Source: Sellimonas caecigallum (lineage in GTDB: Bacteria; Bacillota; Clostridia; Lachnospirales; Lachnospiraceae). Taken from it: a DNA stretch of 64,000 bases. Position 1 is the stretch's first letter, and each line of letters starts with the position of its first letter. Positions 8,805 through 17,076 of this stretch are shown here, piece after piece. The stretch spans positions 1-64,000 of the forward strand of contig NZ_VIRV01000004.1 in NCBI RefSeq assembly GCF_019754295.1, given 5' to 3'. The position numbers and the translations under genes are program-made. The notes below the pieces were generated by a model, which was given only the letters and a program-made list of their open reading frames with translations, did not search any database and was not told the DNA's origin.

Positions 8805-9494
8805 TTACCCCCTAAAATAATAACCAACTCCCCACTTCGTATAAACATATTTCGGATCGCTTGGATTTGCCTCGATCTTCTCACGCAGTCTTCGGATATG
8901 TACGTCTACCGTGCGCGCATCTCCCGGGTACTCATATCCCCATACAAGATTTAAAAGGTCTTCCCTCGAATACACTTTGTTCGGGTTGTGTGCAAGAAGT
9001 TCCAGAAGATCGAATTCTTTTGCCGTGAGATTGATTTCCCGGTCCTTTGAGAAGACTCTCCTGCTTTCGCAGTCCAGTTTCAGATCTCCCTTTTTGATAA
9101 CTTTCGAATTTTCTGCTTCCCTGTCTTTTTTCCCGGTCCGGCGCATGATCGCTTTGATCCTGGCTTTTACTTCCAGAATATTAAATGGTTTTGTGATGTA
9201 GTCGTCTGCTCCGTACTCAAGCCCCAGTATTTTGTCCATATCGTCTCCTTTTGCCGTGAGCATGACGACCGGAACATCTGAAAACTCGCGGATCTGCTGA
9301 CAAACTTCGAAACCATCCAGTTTCGGAAGCATGATATCCAAAAGGATCATATCATAGTTATTCTCTCTCGCACAGGCGAGCGCCTCCTCTCCGTCATATG
9401 CGCAGTCCACTTCCATACCGTCCTGTTCCAGACTGAAACGGATCCCTTTTACGATCAACTTTTCATCATCTACGACCAATACCCTTTTTGCCAT
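8805..9494 (-). CDS. OmpR/PhoB family response regulator
   Basis: The 229-residue regulator has a receiver domain with the acidic pair D9/D10, phospho-acceptor D53 in LLDIMLP and Lys in the VVMLTAKG segment, then a winged-helix DNA-binding domain (about residues 130-228, LLAHNPNKVYSREDLLNLVWG). It partners the kinase whose coding region begins at its stop codon. The pair resembles WalR/WalK and PhoP/PhoR in organisation. Flanked by comEA and the GerMN-comEC pair, it may control this envelope and DNA-uptake block, but no target site was identified. Confidence 0.92.
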   Translation of the reverse strand: MAKRVLVVDDEKLIVKGIRFSLEQDGMEVDCAYDGEEALACARENNYDMILLDIMLPKLDGFEVCQQIREFSDVPVVMLTAKGDDMDKILGLEYGADDYITKPFNILEVKARIKAIMRRTGKKDREAENSKVIKKGDLKLDCESRRVFSKDREINLTAKEFDLLELLAHNPNKVYSREDLLNLVWGYEYPGDARTVDVHIRRLREKIEANPSDPKYVYTKWGVGYYFRG

Positions 9495-9506
9495 ATTTCT
9501 CCCTCG

Positions 9507-10157
9507 CTAAACTGTAATCTTATCTTTCATTTTTTCGAAAACTCCTTCCTTGATCCCGGATATTTCCATGATCTCTTCGATGGAATCAAACCCTCCATTC
9601 TCTTCTCTGTAAGACAAAATGCTGTCTGCCTTTGCCTCCCCGACACCCGGCAGCGTCATGAGCTCTTCCCTGGAAGCTTCGTTTAGGTTGACTTTTCCTT
9701 CTTCCTTTTGTCCTCCTGCCTGACTTCCAGCAGCATCTTCTTTTGTTTCTCTTAGAGCATCCGCTTCCTCCGATGACGGCACGTAAACTTTTGCCCCGTC
9801 TTTTAAGATCTCGGCCTGATTCAGATAAGAAGCTGACGCTTTCTCCGTCATACCGCCCGCCTTTTCGATGGCTTCGTAGATCCTGCTTCCGTTTGGCAGC
9901 TCCACGACCCCCGGCTTCCTTACTTCTCCGCAGACATACACGACAAGGTTTTCCTCTTTTGTATTTTCCTCCGCCTCTTTTTTATCGTCTGTGTCCGCCT
10001 GTGCTTCGTCTTTTTGCTGCTCTTCTTCCGGTGTTTCCTCCTGGTCGGATACAGGTATTTCCCGAAGGGAATCCCCTCCCTTTTTCCCGCATCCGATCAT
10101 CCCGATCAATACCACAAGTATCACAAGACAGAGTTTCCGTATTCTTTTTTTCTGCAT
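9507..10157 (-). CDS. comEA: ComEA family DNA-binding lipoprotein (SLBB plus helix-hairpin-helix)
   Basis: The 216-residue protein has a signal peptide ending in an MIGC lipobox (Cys23), an acidic low-complexity linker (about residues 35-70), an SLBB domain (about 73-130, VYVCGEVRKPGVVELP) and a C-terminal double helix-hairpin-helix module (about 152-216, VNLNEASREELMTLPGVGEAKA). ComEA binds incoming double-stranded DNA at the membrane and delivers it to ComEC. In B. subtilis it is anchored by a membrane helix; a lipid anchor here is the visible difference. It heads a run with the response regulator, kinase, GerMN lipoprotein and comEC. Confidence 0.88.
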   Translation of the reverse strand: MQKKRIRKLCLVILVVLIGMIGCGKKGGDSLREIPVSDQEETPEEEQQKDEAQADTDDKKEAEENTKEENLVVYVCGEVRKPGVVELPNGSRIYEAIEKAGGMTEKASASYLNQAEILKDGAKVYVPSSEEADALRETKEDAAGSQAGGQKEEGKVNLNEASREELMTLPGVGEAKADSILSYREENGGFDSIEEIMEISGIKEGVFEKMKDKITV

Positions 10158-10237
10158 ACTTCTCCTTATCGTACAGAACGATAAGCCCCCTCTATGCGAT
10201 AGTTCTATTGTAGCGAATTTTGTTTTAAATTACAACT

Positions 10238-10669
10238 CTATTTCCATTGGAAAATCGCAATTCCCACAAGAGCCAGCAAAAGCCCGGCCGCTTTTTTTAG
10301 TTCAAAGGGCTGTTTATCCACACCGAAAAGCCCCATCAGCTCTATGAGATACGCCACGATCAGCTGTGCGATAACAATCAGAAGCGCCGCTTTCGCAGGA
10401 CCAAGCGCATCCATGCTTCTAATGACTGTCCAAGTAATGCCAGCTCCGATAGCTCCGCCAAGGAGCATGTATCTTGGATGGACGTGCAAAAGTTCTCCCA
10501 CAGGCTCCCTGCCCATGGCCGCCCAAACGAACAGACAGACGATAAAAGCGGAAAACTGCACCCACATATTGCTGACCCACATTCCCGCTGTTTTCGTAAC
10601 CTGTGTGTTGAATACTCCCTGGACACTCATGAGAGCTCCTGATATCAAAGCAATAATAAACCCGGTCAT
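10238..10669 (-). CDS. DMT family transporter, short YdcZ-type
   Basis: The 143-residue protein has about five hydrophobic helices and the small-EamA/YdcZ layout, including the AQLIVAYLIE segment. Proteins of this size in the drug/metabolite transporter superfamily act as dimers or pairs; substrate unknown. AGGAGG precedes the ATG at 10669, but the start codon sits in one arm of a 15-bp inverted repeat (see 10661-10722). It lies 70 bases downstream of argD with no obvious terminator, so read-through from the arginine operon is possible. Confidence 0.82.
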   Translation of the reverse strand: MTGFIIALISGALMSVQGVFNTQVTKTAGMWVSNMWVQFSAFIVCLFVWAAMGREPVGELLHVHPRYMLLGGAIGAGITWTVIRSMDALGPAKAALLIVIAQLIVAYLIELMGLFGVDKQPFELKKAAGLLLALVGIAIFQWK

Positions 10670-10722
10670 ACTGGAATCCTCCTTCCTTCTTCTTGAAGTA
10701 TGATTCTTTCCAGTATGCCGGG
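10661..10722 (-). promoter_or_regulatory. Long inverted repeat sequestering the DMT transporter start codon
   Basis: CCCGGTCATACTGGAA (10661-10676) and TTCCAGTATGCCGGG (10708-10722) are complementary apart from one bulged base. In the transcript they form a 15-bp stem with a 31-base loop. The ATG lies inside the 3' arm and the AGGAGG lies in the loop. This could regulate translation, or protect the arg operon 3' end. There is no U-tract, so it is not an ordinary terminator. Confidence 0.6.
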
Positions 10723-10739
10723 TTTCTATGCATGCAGTC

Positions 10740-11921
10740 TTATTCCAAAATCTCTTTCAGAATCGTGATCATGCGGTCTACCTCTTTCTCTGTAATGATG
10801 AGAGGCGGCACAAACCTCAGAACATTGCTCCCAGCCCCAATCACAAGCAGACCTTTTTTCAGCGCTTTCCCTGTGATTTCGGAGATTGGTACCGTCATCT
10901 CAATTCCTTGCATGAGTCCTTTTCCTTTTCGTTTCACGACACAGCTGTATGTGTCCACAAGCTCATCCAGCTTTTCTGCCAGATATGTCCCTACTTTCCT
11001 TACATGTGCGGGGATATCCTCCCTTTCAAAGATCTCTGCTGTCTTTGCTACAGCCGCGCAGGCAAGCGGGTTTCCTCCGTATGTTGTCCCGTGATCTCCC
11101 GGTGCAAGGGAAAATTCCGCCACTTTTTCCGTCATAGCGAAAGCTCCTACCGGAAATCCGTTTCCGATGGCCTTTGCCATTGTCAAAATATCCGGTCTTA
11201 CACCGAACTCCTGCCACGCGAACATAGAACCTGTGCGTCCCATTCCACACTGGACTTCATCGCAGATCATGAGGATTCCTTCGTCATCACAGAGCTTTCT
11301 GATGCCTTTCATAAATGCTTCCGTTGCCAGATTGATACCGCCCTCCCCCTGGAGAGGTTCCAGGATAATGGCACATGTCTTTTCATTTACAAGCTCTTTT
11401 ACACTGTTAAGGTCATTGTACTTTGCAAAACGAACGCCGGACAAAAGCGGCTCAAAAGGCTTTCTGTACGCTTCATGACCGGTCACGGACACTGCACCGA
11501 AACTCCGCCCATGAAAGGACTCTTCCATGGCTATAAACTCATAGCGTCCTGTTCCTTTTGTATATGCATATTTCCGCGCCGCCTTCAGAGCGCCTTCCAC
11601 TGCTTCCCCGCCGCTGTTTGTAAAGAAAATCCTATCCATTCCGGACAGTTTTTTCAACGCTTGGGCCGCTTCCTTCGTCCTCGTGTGAAAATATAGATTT
11701 GACGTATGACACAGCTTGTCAATCTGCGCTTTCAGCGCCTGGTTCCACTCTTCGTTTCCGTATCCGAGGGAACACACCGCGTAACCTGCCGCGAAATCCA
11801 GATACGCATTCCCTTCCTCATCGTACAGATATGCCCCTTTTCCGTGATCCAGCACGACTGGAAAAGGATTGTACGTATGTACAATGGCATCCTGCACCTC
11901 TTTCATATATTGATTATCCAT
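10740..11921 (-). CDS. argD: Acetylornithine aminotransferase
   Basis: The 393-residue class III PLP aminotransferase converts N-acetylglutamate semialdehyde to N-acetylornithine with glutamate as amino donor. Visible signatures are [12 protein letters not shown] near the N-terminus, LEPLQGEGG, the [13 protein letters not shown] segment with the PLP-binding aspartate, and the PLP lysine in MAKAIGNG. It is the last arg gene of argC-GNAT-argJ-argB-argD and overlaps argB by eight bases. Related ornithine and GABA aminotransferases share the fold, but the operon settles the call. Confidence 0.95.
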   Translation of the reverse strand: MDNQYMKEVQDAIVHTYNPFPVVLDHGKGAYLYDEEGNAYLDFAAGYAVCSLGYGNEEWNQALKAQIDKLCHTSNLYFHTRTKEAAQALKKLSGMDRIFFTNSGGEAVEGALKAARKYAYTKGTGRYEFIAMEESFHGRSFGAVSVTGHEAYRKPFEPLLSGVRFAKYNDLNSVKELVNEKTCAIILEPLQGEGGINLATEAFMKGIRKLCDDEGILMICDEVQCGMGRTGSMFAWQEFGVRPDILTMAKAIGNGFPVGAFAMTEKVAEFSLAPGDHGTTYGGNPLACAAVAKTAEIFEREDIPAHVRKVGTYLAEKLDELVDTYSCVVKRKGKGLMQGIEMTVPISEITGKALKKGLLVIGAGSNVLRFVPPLIITEKEVDRMITILKEILE

Positions 11922-12810
11922 GATAATATCGACACTCCTGATCGTTCAGAATCGCTGTTCCGATTCCTTTATTTGTAAAGATTTCAAGAAGCAGACAGTG
12001 CGGAATACGCCCATCCATGATATGGATACGGGATACCCCGTTCTCCAGCGCATGGATGCAGCTTTTGAGTTTTGGGAGCATACCGCCTTCAATGTATCCA
12101 TCCCTGATCAGCCCAAGGGCTTCCTCCGCGGAAAGTTCCGGAATGAGGGTAGACGGATCATCCGGATTTTTGTACACACCTTCAATATCCGTTAAAAACG
12201 CCAGCTTTTCCGCATTGACCGCGCTTGCGATCTTGCACGCAGCCTCGTCCGCATTGACATTGTATGCCTGGAAATCGTTGTCCAGACCTACAGAGCAGAC
12301 AATCGGGAGAAAATCTTTCTCGATGAGATCAAACAGGATCTTCGGCTCCACGTCGCATACCGTCCCCACGTAACCGATATCCTCTCCGTCTGCGTATTTT
12401 CTTGTCACTTTCAAAAGACCGCCGTCCTGTCCGCTGATACCGATTGCTTTGATCCCAAGTTCTTCTACAAGCTGTACAAGCTTTTTGTTGACTTTGGAGA
12501 GAACCATCTCAACGATTTCCATCGTCTCCTCATCTGTCACACGGAAACCATTCACAAACTTCGGTTCCTTTCCAACTTTCTTTACCCATCTGCTGATCTC
12601 CTTGCCGCCGCCGTGGACAATGATCGGTTTGAAACCACATAGTTTCAGAAGAACGACATCCTGGATGACCCGTTTTTCCAGTTCTTCATCCAACATGGCG
12701 CTTCCTCCGTATTTTACAACGATGATCTTCCGGTTGAATCTCTGGATATATGGCAATGCCTCAATGAGCACTTCGGCTTTGTCCAGATATTTTTGCATAC
12801 TCTTATCCAT
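11914..12810 (-). CDS. argB: Acetylglutamate kinase
   Basis: The 298-residue amino-acid kinase phosphorylates N-acetylglutamate, the second step of arginine synthesis. It has the VVKYGGSAM phosphate-binding motif near residue 31, the VHGGGKE motif, and the C-terminal [23 protein letters not shown] nucleotide-binding region, cited here only by its start at about residue 195. The N-terminal extension of about 25 residues before the kinase core resembles that of arginine-sensitive hexameric enzymes, so feedback inhibition by arginine is plausible. Twelve bases separate it from argJ. Confidence 0.96.
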   Translation of the reverse strand: MDKSMQKYLDKAEVLIEALPYIQRFNRKIIVVKYGGSAMLDEELEKRVIQDVVLLKLCGFKPIIVHGGGKEISRWVKKVGKEPKFVNGFRVTDEETMEIVEMVLSKVNKKLVQLVEELGIKAIGISGQDGGLLKVTRKYADGEDIGYVGTVCDVEPKILFDLIEKDFLPIVCSVGLDNDFQAYNVNADEAACKIASAVNAEKLAFLTDIEGVYKNPDDPSTLIPELSAEEALGLIRDGYIEGGMLPKLKSCIHALENGVSRIHIMDGRIPHCLLLEIFTNKGIGTAILNDQECRYYHG

Positions 12811-12822
12811 CCCTATTACCTC

Positions 12823-14046
12823 CTAACTTCTGTAGTCTGCATTAATCTTTATATAGTCATATGTAAGGTCGCATCCCCAGGCGGATGCTTTTTCCCCTCC
12901 CATCTTGATGTCGGCAAGGGCGATGACTTCCGGCTGAGAAAGAATCTTTGTGGCATCTTCCTCGCTGTAGGCCACCGCTGTGCCGTTCTCAATGATCTGG
13001 ATCTTACCTGCGCTGCTCACAAAATACAGATCCACTTTTTCCGGGTCAAAGGATGCTCCGGAATATCCCATGGCACAGAGGATACGTCCCCAGTTTGCGT
13101 CATGTCCTGCGATGGCTGTCTTCGTCAGATTAGAGCAAACGATGGATTTTGCCAGTGTCTTTGCCTGTTCTTTTGATTCACATCCAACGACCGTCGCCTC
13201 AAAAAGGGCTGTCGCCCCCTCCCCGTCGCCTGCGATCCGTTTTGCCAGATACACATTGATCTCGTGGAGCGCTTCCGCGAAGGTATCAAAATCCTCCGTC
13301 CCTTCTTTGATCTCTTCATTGCCCGCAGCCCCGTTGGCAAGAAGGAGCACGGTGTCGTTTGTGGAGGTGTCGCCGTCCACAGAGATCATGTTGTACGTAT
13401 CATCCACATCCTGGCTCAGCGCCTTCTGAAGGGCTTCTTTTCCGATGACTGCATCGGTCGTGATAAAACTGAGCATTGTGCACATATTCGGGTGGATCAT
13501 TCCGGATCCTTTTGCCATCCCTCCGATGGTAACGGTCTTGTCTCCGATCTCGATCTCCACTGCCAGTTCCTTCTCTTTTGTATCTGTCGTCATGATCGCT
13601 TTTGCCGCCAGCGTGCCGTTCTCAAGGCTGTCATTTTTCTTTTTGACAAGTTCTCCTACCCCTGCTTTGATGCGATCGATAGGGAGCTGTTTTCCGATAA
13701 CTCCTGTGGATCCAAGCACGACGCTTCCAGACGGGATCCCAAGAGCTTCCCCTGCCGCCTTCGCAGTCTCTTCACAGTATCCCATCCCTTCCGCGCCAGT
13801 GCAGGCATTTGCAATTCCGGAATTTACAACAACCGCGTGGACCGGCTGACCGCTCTCCACGATCTTTCTGTCCCATTTGACCGGCGCCGCTTTCACGACG
13901 TTTGTCGTAAATGTCCCTGCTGCCACACAAGGCTTTTCACTGTATATGAGCGCCATGTCTGTCCGGTCCTGATACTTGATCTTTGCCGCTGTGCTGGCAG
14001 CTTCAAATCCTTTTGCTTTTGTCACTCCTCCTGTTACAACTTTCAT
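12823..14046 (-). CDS. argJ: Bifunctional glutamate N-acetyltransferase / amino-acid N-acetyltransferase
   Basis: ArgJ moves the acetyl group from N-acetylornithine to glutamate, recycling acetyl and releasing ornithine. The 407-residue precursor cleaves itself into two chains; the site is the HPNMCTML segment with Thr190 as new N-terminal nucleophile. The common form has Ala before this Thr, here Cys. The ATG at 14046 is preceded by AACAGGAGG, so upstream in-frame ATGs are not used. Because ArgJ is present, a separate acetylornithine deacetylase is not needed. Whether it also makes N-acetylglutamate from acetyl-CoA cannot be read from sequence. Confidence 0.95.
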   Translation of the reverse strand: MKVVTGGVTKAKGFEAASTAAKIKYQDRTDMALIYSEKPCVAAGTFTTNVVKAAPVKWDRKIVESGQPVHAVVVNSGIANACTGAEGMGYCEETAKAAGEALGIPSGSVVLGSTGVIGKQLPIDRIKAGVGELVKKKNDSLENGTLAAKAIMTTDTKEKELAVEIEIGDKTVTIGGMAKGSGMIHPNMCTMLSFITTDAVIGKEALQKALSQDVDDTYNMISVDGDTSTNDTVLLLANGAAGNEEIKEGTEDFDTFAEALHEINVYLAKRIAGDGEGATALFEATVVGCESKEQAKTLAKSIVCSNLTKTAIAGHDANWGRILCAMGYSGASFDPEKVDLYFVSSAGKIQIIENGTAVAYSEEDATKILSQPEVIALADIKMGGEKASAWGCDLTYDYIKINADYRS

Positions 14047-14062
14047 GTTCCGCTTCCTCCTG

Positions 14063-14509
14063 TTATTTGATAAATGTCGTAATATTCTCCTCATTCAGTG
14101 TAAAATCATAATAATTCAGATCTTCCCGTTTTGTCCATCCGATCTTATTCCAGAATGCATTGCCGATGTCATTTTCCGTAAATGCGATGAGGGATACTTT
14201 ATTTATGCCTTCTTCCCGCAGAGCATGCATGGAAACGGCCACCATCTGTTTTCCGATGCCGTGTTTCCGATAAGCTTCTTCTACACAGACGTGGTAAAAG
14301 CAGCCGCGCCGTCCGTCATGTCCGCAAAGGATGCATCCCACGATCTTTCCGTCCGCCTCCGCCACCACGCTGGTGGTAGGATTCCTTTTCAAAAACCGCT
14401 CTACCCCATCCCTGGAGTCGTCAATACTGCGTATCCCAAACCCGTGTATGCTTTTCCAAAGTGCATACACCTGATCATAGTCTTCGATTGTCATTACCCG
14501 AATTGTCAT
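14063..14509 (-). CDS. GNAT family N-acetyltransferase inside the arginine operon
   Basis: The 148-residue protein has the GNAT fold: VVAEADGKIVGCILCG (beta4) and the acetyl-CoA loop with VEEAYRKHGIGKQMV (about residues 76-90, R/Q-x-x-G-x-G/A pattern), ending in a FWNKIGW segment. It is like the YpeA/RimI group. It sits between argC and argJ with gaps of 13 and 16 bases, so it is co-transcribed. A role as a short N-acetylglutamate synthase that primes the cycle is attractive but unproven; an unrelated small-molecule or protein acetylase is possible. Confidence 0.85.
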   Translation of the reverse strand: MTIRVMTIEDYDQVYALWKSIHGFGIRSIDDSRDGVERFLKRNPTTSVVAEADGKIVGCILCGHDGRRGCFYHVCVEEAYRKHGIGKQMVAVSMHALREEGINKVSLIAFTENDIGNAFWNKIGWTKREDLNYYDFTLNEENITTFIK

Positions 14510-14522
14510 TTTTTATTTTACT

Positions 14523-15563
14523 TTACGGGAACATCGGAACAAGATTGAGGCCTTCGTTTTCCGGAAGGCCAAACATGAGATTCATGTTCTGTACCGCCTG
14601 TCCTGCCGCTCCTTTCACAAGATTGTCCATGGCTCCCATCATGATGATCCTTCTTGTCCTCGGATCGATCTTGAAGTTCACGTCCACGTAGTTGCTTCCC
14701 TCCACCCATTTCGTCTGAGGGCAGACATCTTTTTCCAGAACACGTACAAACTGTTCCTTTTTATAATAAGCATCATATATTGCTTTTACTTCTTCATAGG
14801 ACACTTCTTTCTTCAGTGATGCGTAACCTGTCACAAGGATCCCTCTGTTCATCGGCACAAGGTGCGGTGTAAAATTCAGCACGGTTGGTACTCCGGAAGC
14901 ATATGTGAGCTGCTCCTCGATCTCCGGTGTGTGGCGATGTCCGGCCACCCCGTATGCCTTGATGTTTTCATTAACTTCGCAGTAGAGGTTATCTACCTTG
15001 GCACCTCTTCCCGCCCCTGACGTCCCGGACTTGGCGTCAATGATCAGTGTATTCATATCGATAATCCCTTCTTTTGCAAGAGGATACACGGACAAAATGG
15101 AACAAGTCGGATAGCAGCCCGGATTGGCAACAATCCTTGCCCCTTTTATCTTTTCCCTGTTGATCTCACAGAGCCCATATACTGCTTCGTCCAGAAACTG
15201 CGGACTCTTGTGCTCGATCTTGTACCACTGCTCGTACGTCCGCTGATCCTTGATGCGGAAATCCGCGCTCAAGTCAACAACCTTTGTTTTGGAAAGAATC
15301 TTCTCATTCAGCAAAGAAGCGCAGAATCCTTGCGGTGTCGCAGTAAAAATCACATCCACCTTATCTGCCAGCTCTTCCATATTATCGTCTTTACAGATGT
15401 CGTCCACGATCTGAAACATATTTTGGTAGACATCCGCGTACTTCTTATCTATATAACTTCTGGAGCCATACCATTTGATCTCCGTATCTTTATGTCCCAT
15501 GAGGATCCTCACAAGCTCGCCGCCTGCATATCCTGTAGAACCGATAATCCCTGCTCTAATCAT
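14523..15563 (-). CDS. argC: N-acetyl-gamma-glutamyl-phosphate reductase
   Basis: The 346-residue enzyme reduces N-acetylglutamyl phosphate to the semialdehyde with NADPH. It shows the Rossmann motif GSTGYAGGELVR near the N-terminus and the active-site Cys in ANPGCYPTC (about residue 148). The ATG at 15563 begins the Rossmann strand and is preceded by AAAGGA; a longer reading from 15704 would add 47 residues with no homology and would start upstream of the apparent promoter. First gene of the operon, driven by the promoter at 15609-15637. Confidence 0.95.
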   Translation of the reverse strand: MIRAGIIGSTGYAGGELVRILMGHKDTEIKWYGSRSYIDKKYADVYQNMFQIVDDICKDDNMEELADKVDVIFTATPQGFCASLLNEKILSKTKVVDLSADFRIKDQRTYEQWYKIEHKSPQFLDEAVYGLCEINREKIKGARIVANPGCYPTCSILSVYPLAKEGIIDMNTLIIDAKSGTSGAGRGAKVDNLYCEVNENIKAYGVAGHRHTPEIEEQLTYASGVPTVLNFTPHLVPMNRGILVTGYASLKKEVSYEEVKAIYDAYYKKEQFVRVLEKDVCPQTKWVEGSNYVDVNFKIDPRTRRIIMMGAMDNLVKGAAGQAVQNMNLMFGLPENEGLNLVPMFP

Positions 15564-15608
15564 ACACTTTATTCCTTTCTCTTTGTCACTCAAAGCCTTG
15601 TAGCTTTT

Positions 15609-15637
15609 AGTATACAACCAGTTTTTTTCTTTCGCAA
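15609..15637 (-). promoter_or_regulatory. argC operon promoter
   Basis: Minus-strand TTGCGA (15632-15637), 17-base spacer, TATACT (15609-15614). The GCATATTTTTTG copy at 15648 lies just upstream of the -35. Confidence 0.7.
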
Positions 15638-15647
15638 GTATATTTAC

Positions 15648-15744
15648 GCATATTTTTTGTATATTTATTCCAGTAAATTGCATATTTTTTTGTGTAATAT
15701 GCATTTTATAATATTTTCTCTATTTTTTCCTTGCATATTTATGT
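15648..15744. promoter_or_regulatory. ARG-box-like repeats between argC and argG
   Basis: Three copies of GCATATTT in an AT-rich setting start at 15648, 15680 and 15733. The last, TGCATATTTATGTA (15732-15745), matches the general ArgR box TGNATWWWWATNCA at all but one fixed position and overlaps the argG -35. ArgR/AhrC repression of both directions by arginine is inferred; no argR gene is in the window. Confidence 0.5.
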
Positions 15745-15759
15745 AGAAAGGTGTATAGT
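15731..15759 (+). promoter_or_regulatory. argG promoter
   Basis: TTGCAT (15731-15736), 17-base spacer, TATAGT (15754-15759), 45 bases before the argG ATG. The -35 overlaps the best ARG-box-like site. Confidence 0.7.
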
Positions 15760-15804
15760 AACTCATGTGATTTGCAAAAACAATTTTTCAGGAGGACATA
15801 GATT

Positions 15805-17028
15805 ATGAAAGAAAAAGTGGTACTTGCGTACTCAGGCGGTCTGGACACAACCGCGATCATCCCATGGTTAAAGGAAAATTTTGATTATGAAGTCATCTGC
15901 TGCTGCATCGACTGCGGTCAGGGCGAAGAACTGGACGGACTGGAAGAACGTGCAAAATTATCCGGAGCTTCCAAATTATACATTGAAAACATCATCGATG
16001 AATTCTGTGACGACTATATCGTTCCTTGTGTACAGGCCGGAGCAGTCTACGAAAACAAATATCTTTTGGGCACATCTATGGCCCGCCCGGGAATCGCAAA
16101 AAAATTGGTGGAGGTTGCAAGAAAAGAAGGCGCCACAGCAATCTGCCACGGTGCTACCGGAAAGGGAAATGACCAGATCCGTTTCGAACTTGGCATCAAG
16201 GCTCTGGCTCCGGATCTGAAGATCATCGCTCCTTGGAGAATGACAGATATCTGGACAATGCAGTCTCGTGAAGAAGAAATCGAATACTGTAAGCAGCACG
16301 GTATCGACCTTCCGTTCGATGCAAGCCACAGCTATAGCCGCGACCGTAACTTATGGCACATCAGCCATGAAGGGCTGGAACTGGAAGACCCGGCTGTGGA
16401 GCCAAACTACGACGATCTTCTCGTCCTTGGAGTGACACCGGAAAAAGCGCCGGATGAACCGGAATATGTGACAATGACTTTCGAAAAAGGTGTGCCAAAA
16501 AGCTTAAATGGAAAAGAGATGAAAGTTTCCGAAATCATTACTGAATTAAATAAGCTTGGCGGAAAGCACGGGGTCGGCATCGTGGATATCGTGGAAAACC
16601 GTGTTGTTGGCATGAAGTCACGCGGTGTGTACGAGACACCTGGCGGAACAATCCTGATGGAAGCACACCAGCAGCTGGAAGAACTTGTTCTTGACCGCGC
16701 TACATACGAAGTTAAAAAAGACATGGGAAATAAACTGGCGCAAGTTGTCTACGAAGGAAAATGGTTTACACCGCTTCGCGAAGCAATACAGGCATTTGTA
16801 GAATCCACACAGGAATATGTGACAGGAGAAGTCAAATTCAAACTCTACAAAGGCAACATCATCAAAGCCGGCACGACATCCCCGTACTCTCTGTACAGCG
16901 AATCTCTCGCAAGCTTTACGACAGGAGAACTTTACGACCATCACGACGCAGATGGTTTCATCAACCTTTTCGGACTGCCGCTCAAAGTGCGCGCTATGAA
17001 ACTGGCTGAAGCAAATAAGAATAAATAA
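15805..17028 (+). CDS. argG: Argininosuccinate synthase
   Basis: The 407-residue enzyme joins citrulline and aspartate using ATP. It has the SGGLDTT pyrophosphatase-type P-loop at residues 10-16, the [13 protein letters not shown] segment near 118 and the usual C-terminal tetramerisation tail. AGGAGG precedes the ATG. argG is monocistronic here, ended by a strong terminator; argH and argF are not in the window. It is divergent from argC, sharing the regulatory region. Confidence 0.97.
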   Translation: MKEKVVLAYSGGLDTTAIIPWLKENFDYEVICCCIDCGQGEELDGLEERAKLSGASKLYIENIIDEFCDDYIVPCVQAGAVYENKYLLGTSMARPGIAKKLVEVARKEGATAICHGATGKGNDQIRFELGIKALAPDLKIIAPWRMTDIWTMQSREEEIEYCKQHGIDLPFDASHSYSRDRNLWHISHEGLELEDPAVEPNYDDLLVLGVTPEKAPDEPEYVTMTFEKGVPKSLNGKEMKVSEIITELNKLGGKHGVGIVDIVENRVVGMKSRGVYETPGGTILMEAHQQLEELVLDRATYEVKKDMGNKLAQVVYEGKWFTPLREAIQAFVESTQEYVTGEVKFKLYKGNIIKAGTTSPYSLYSESLASFTTGELYDHHDADGFINLFGLPLKVRAMKLAEANKNK

Positions 17029-17032
17029 GCAT

Positions 17033-17058
17033 AAAAAGGGGCGAAAACGCCCCTTTTT
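17033..17058. terminator. argG terminator, bidirectional
   Basis: AAAAAGGGGCG / CGCCCCTTTTT stem with a four-base AAAA loop, five bases after the argG stop. It also serves the convergent dipeptidase gene because the other strand has a T-run too. Confidence 0.9.
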
Positions 17059-17076
17059 CGTGTCATTCTTCTACCC

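Noticed and set aside
10728-11696. Plus-strand frame of 322 codons opposite argD
   Set aside because: Shadow of a confident PLP aminotransferase gene.
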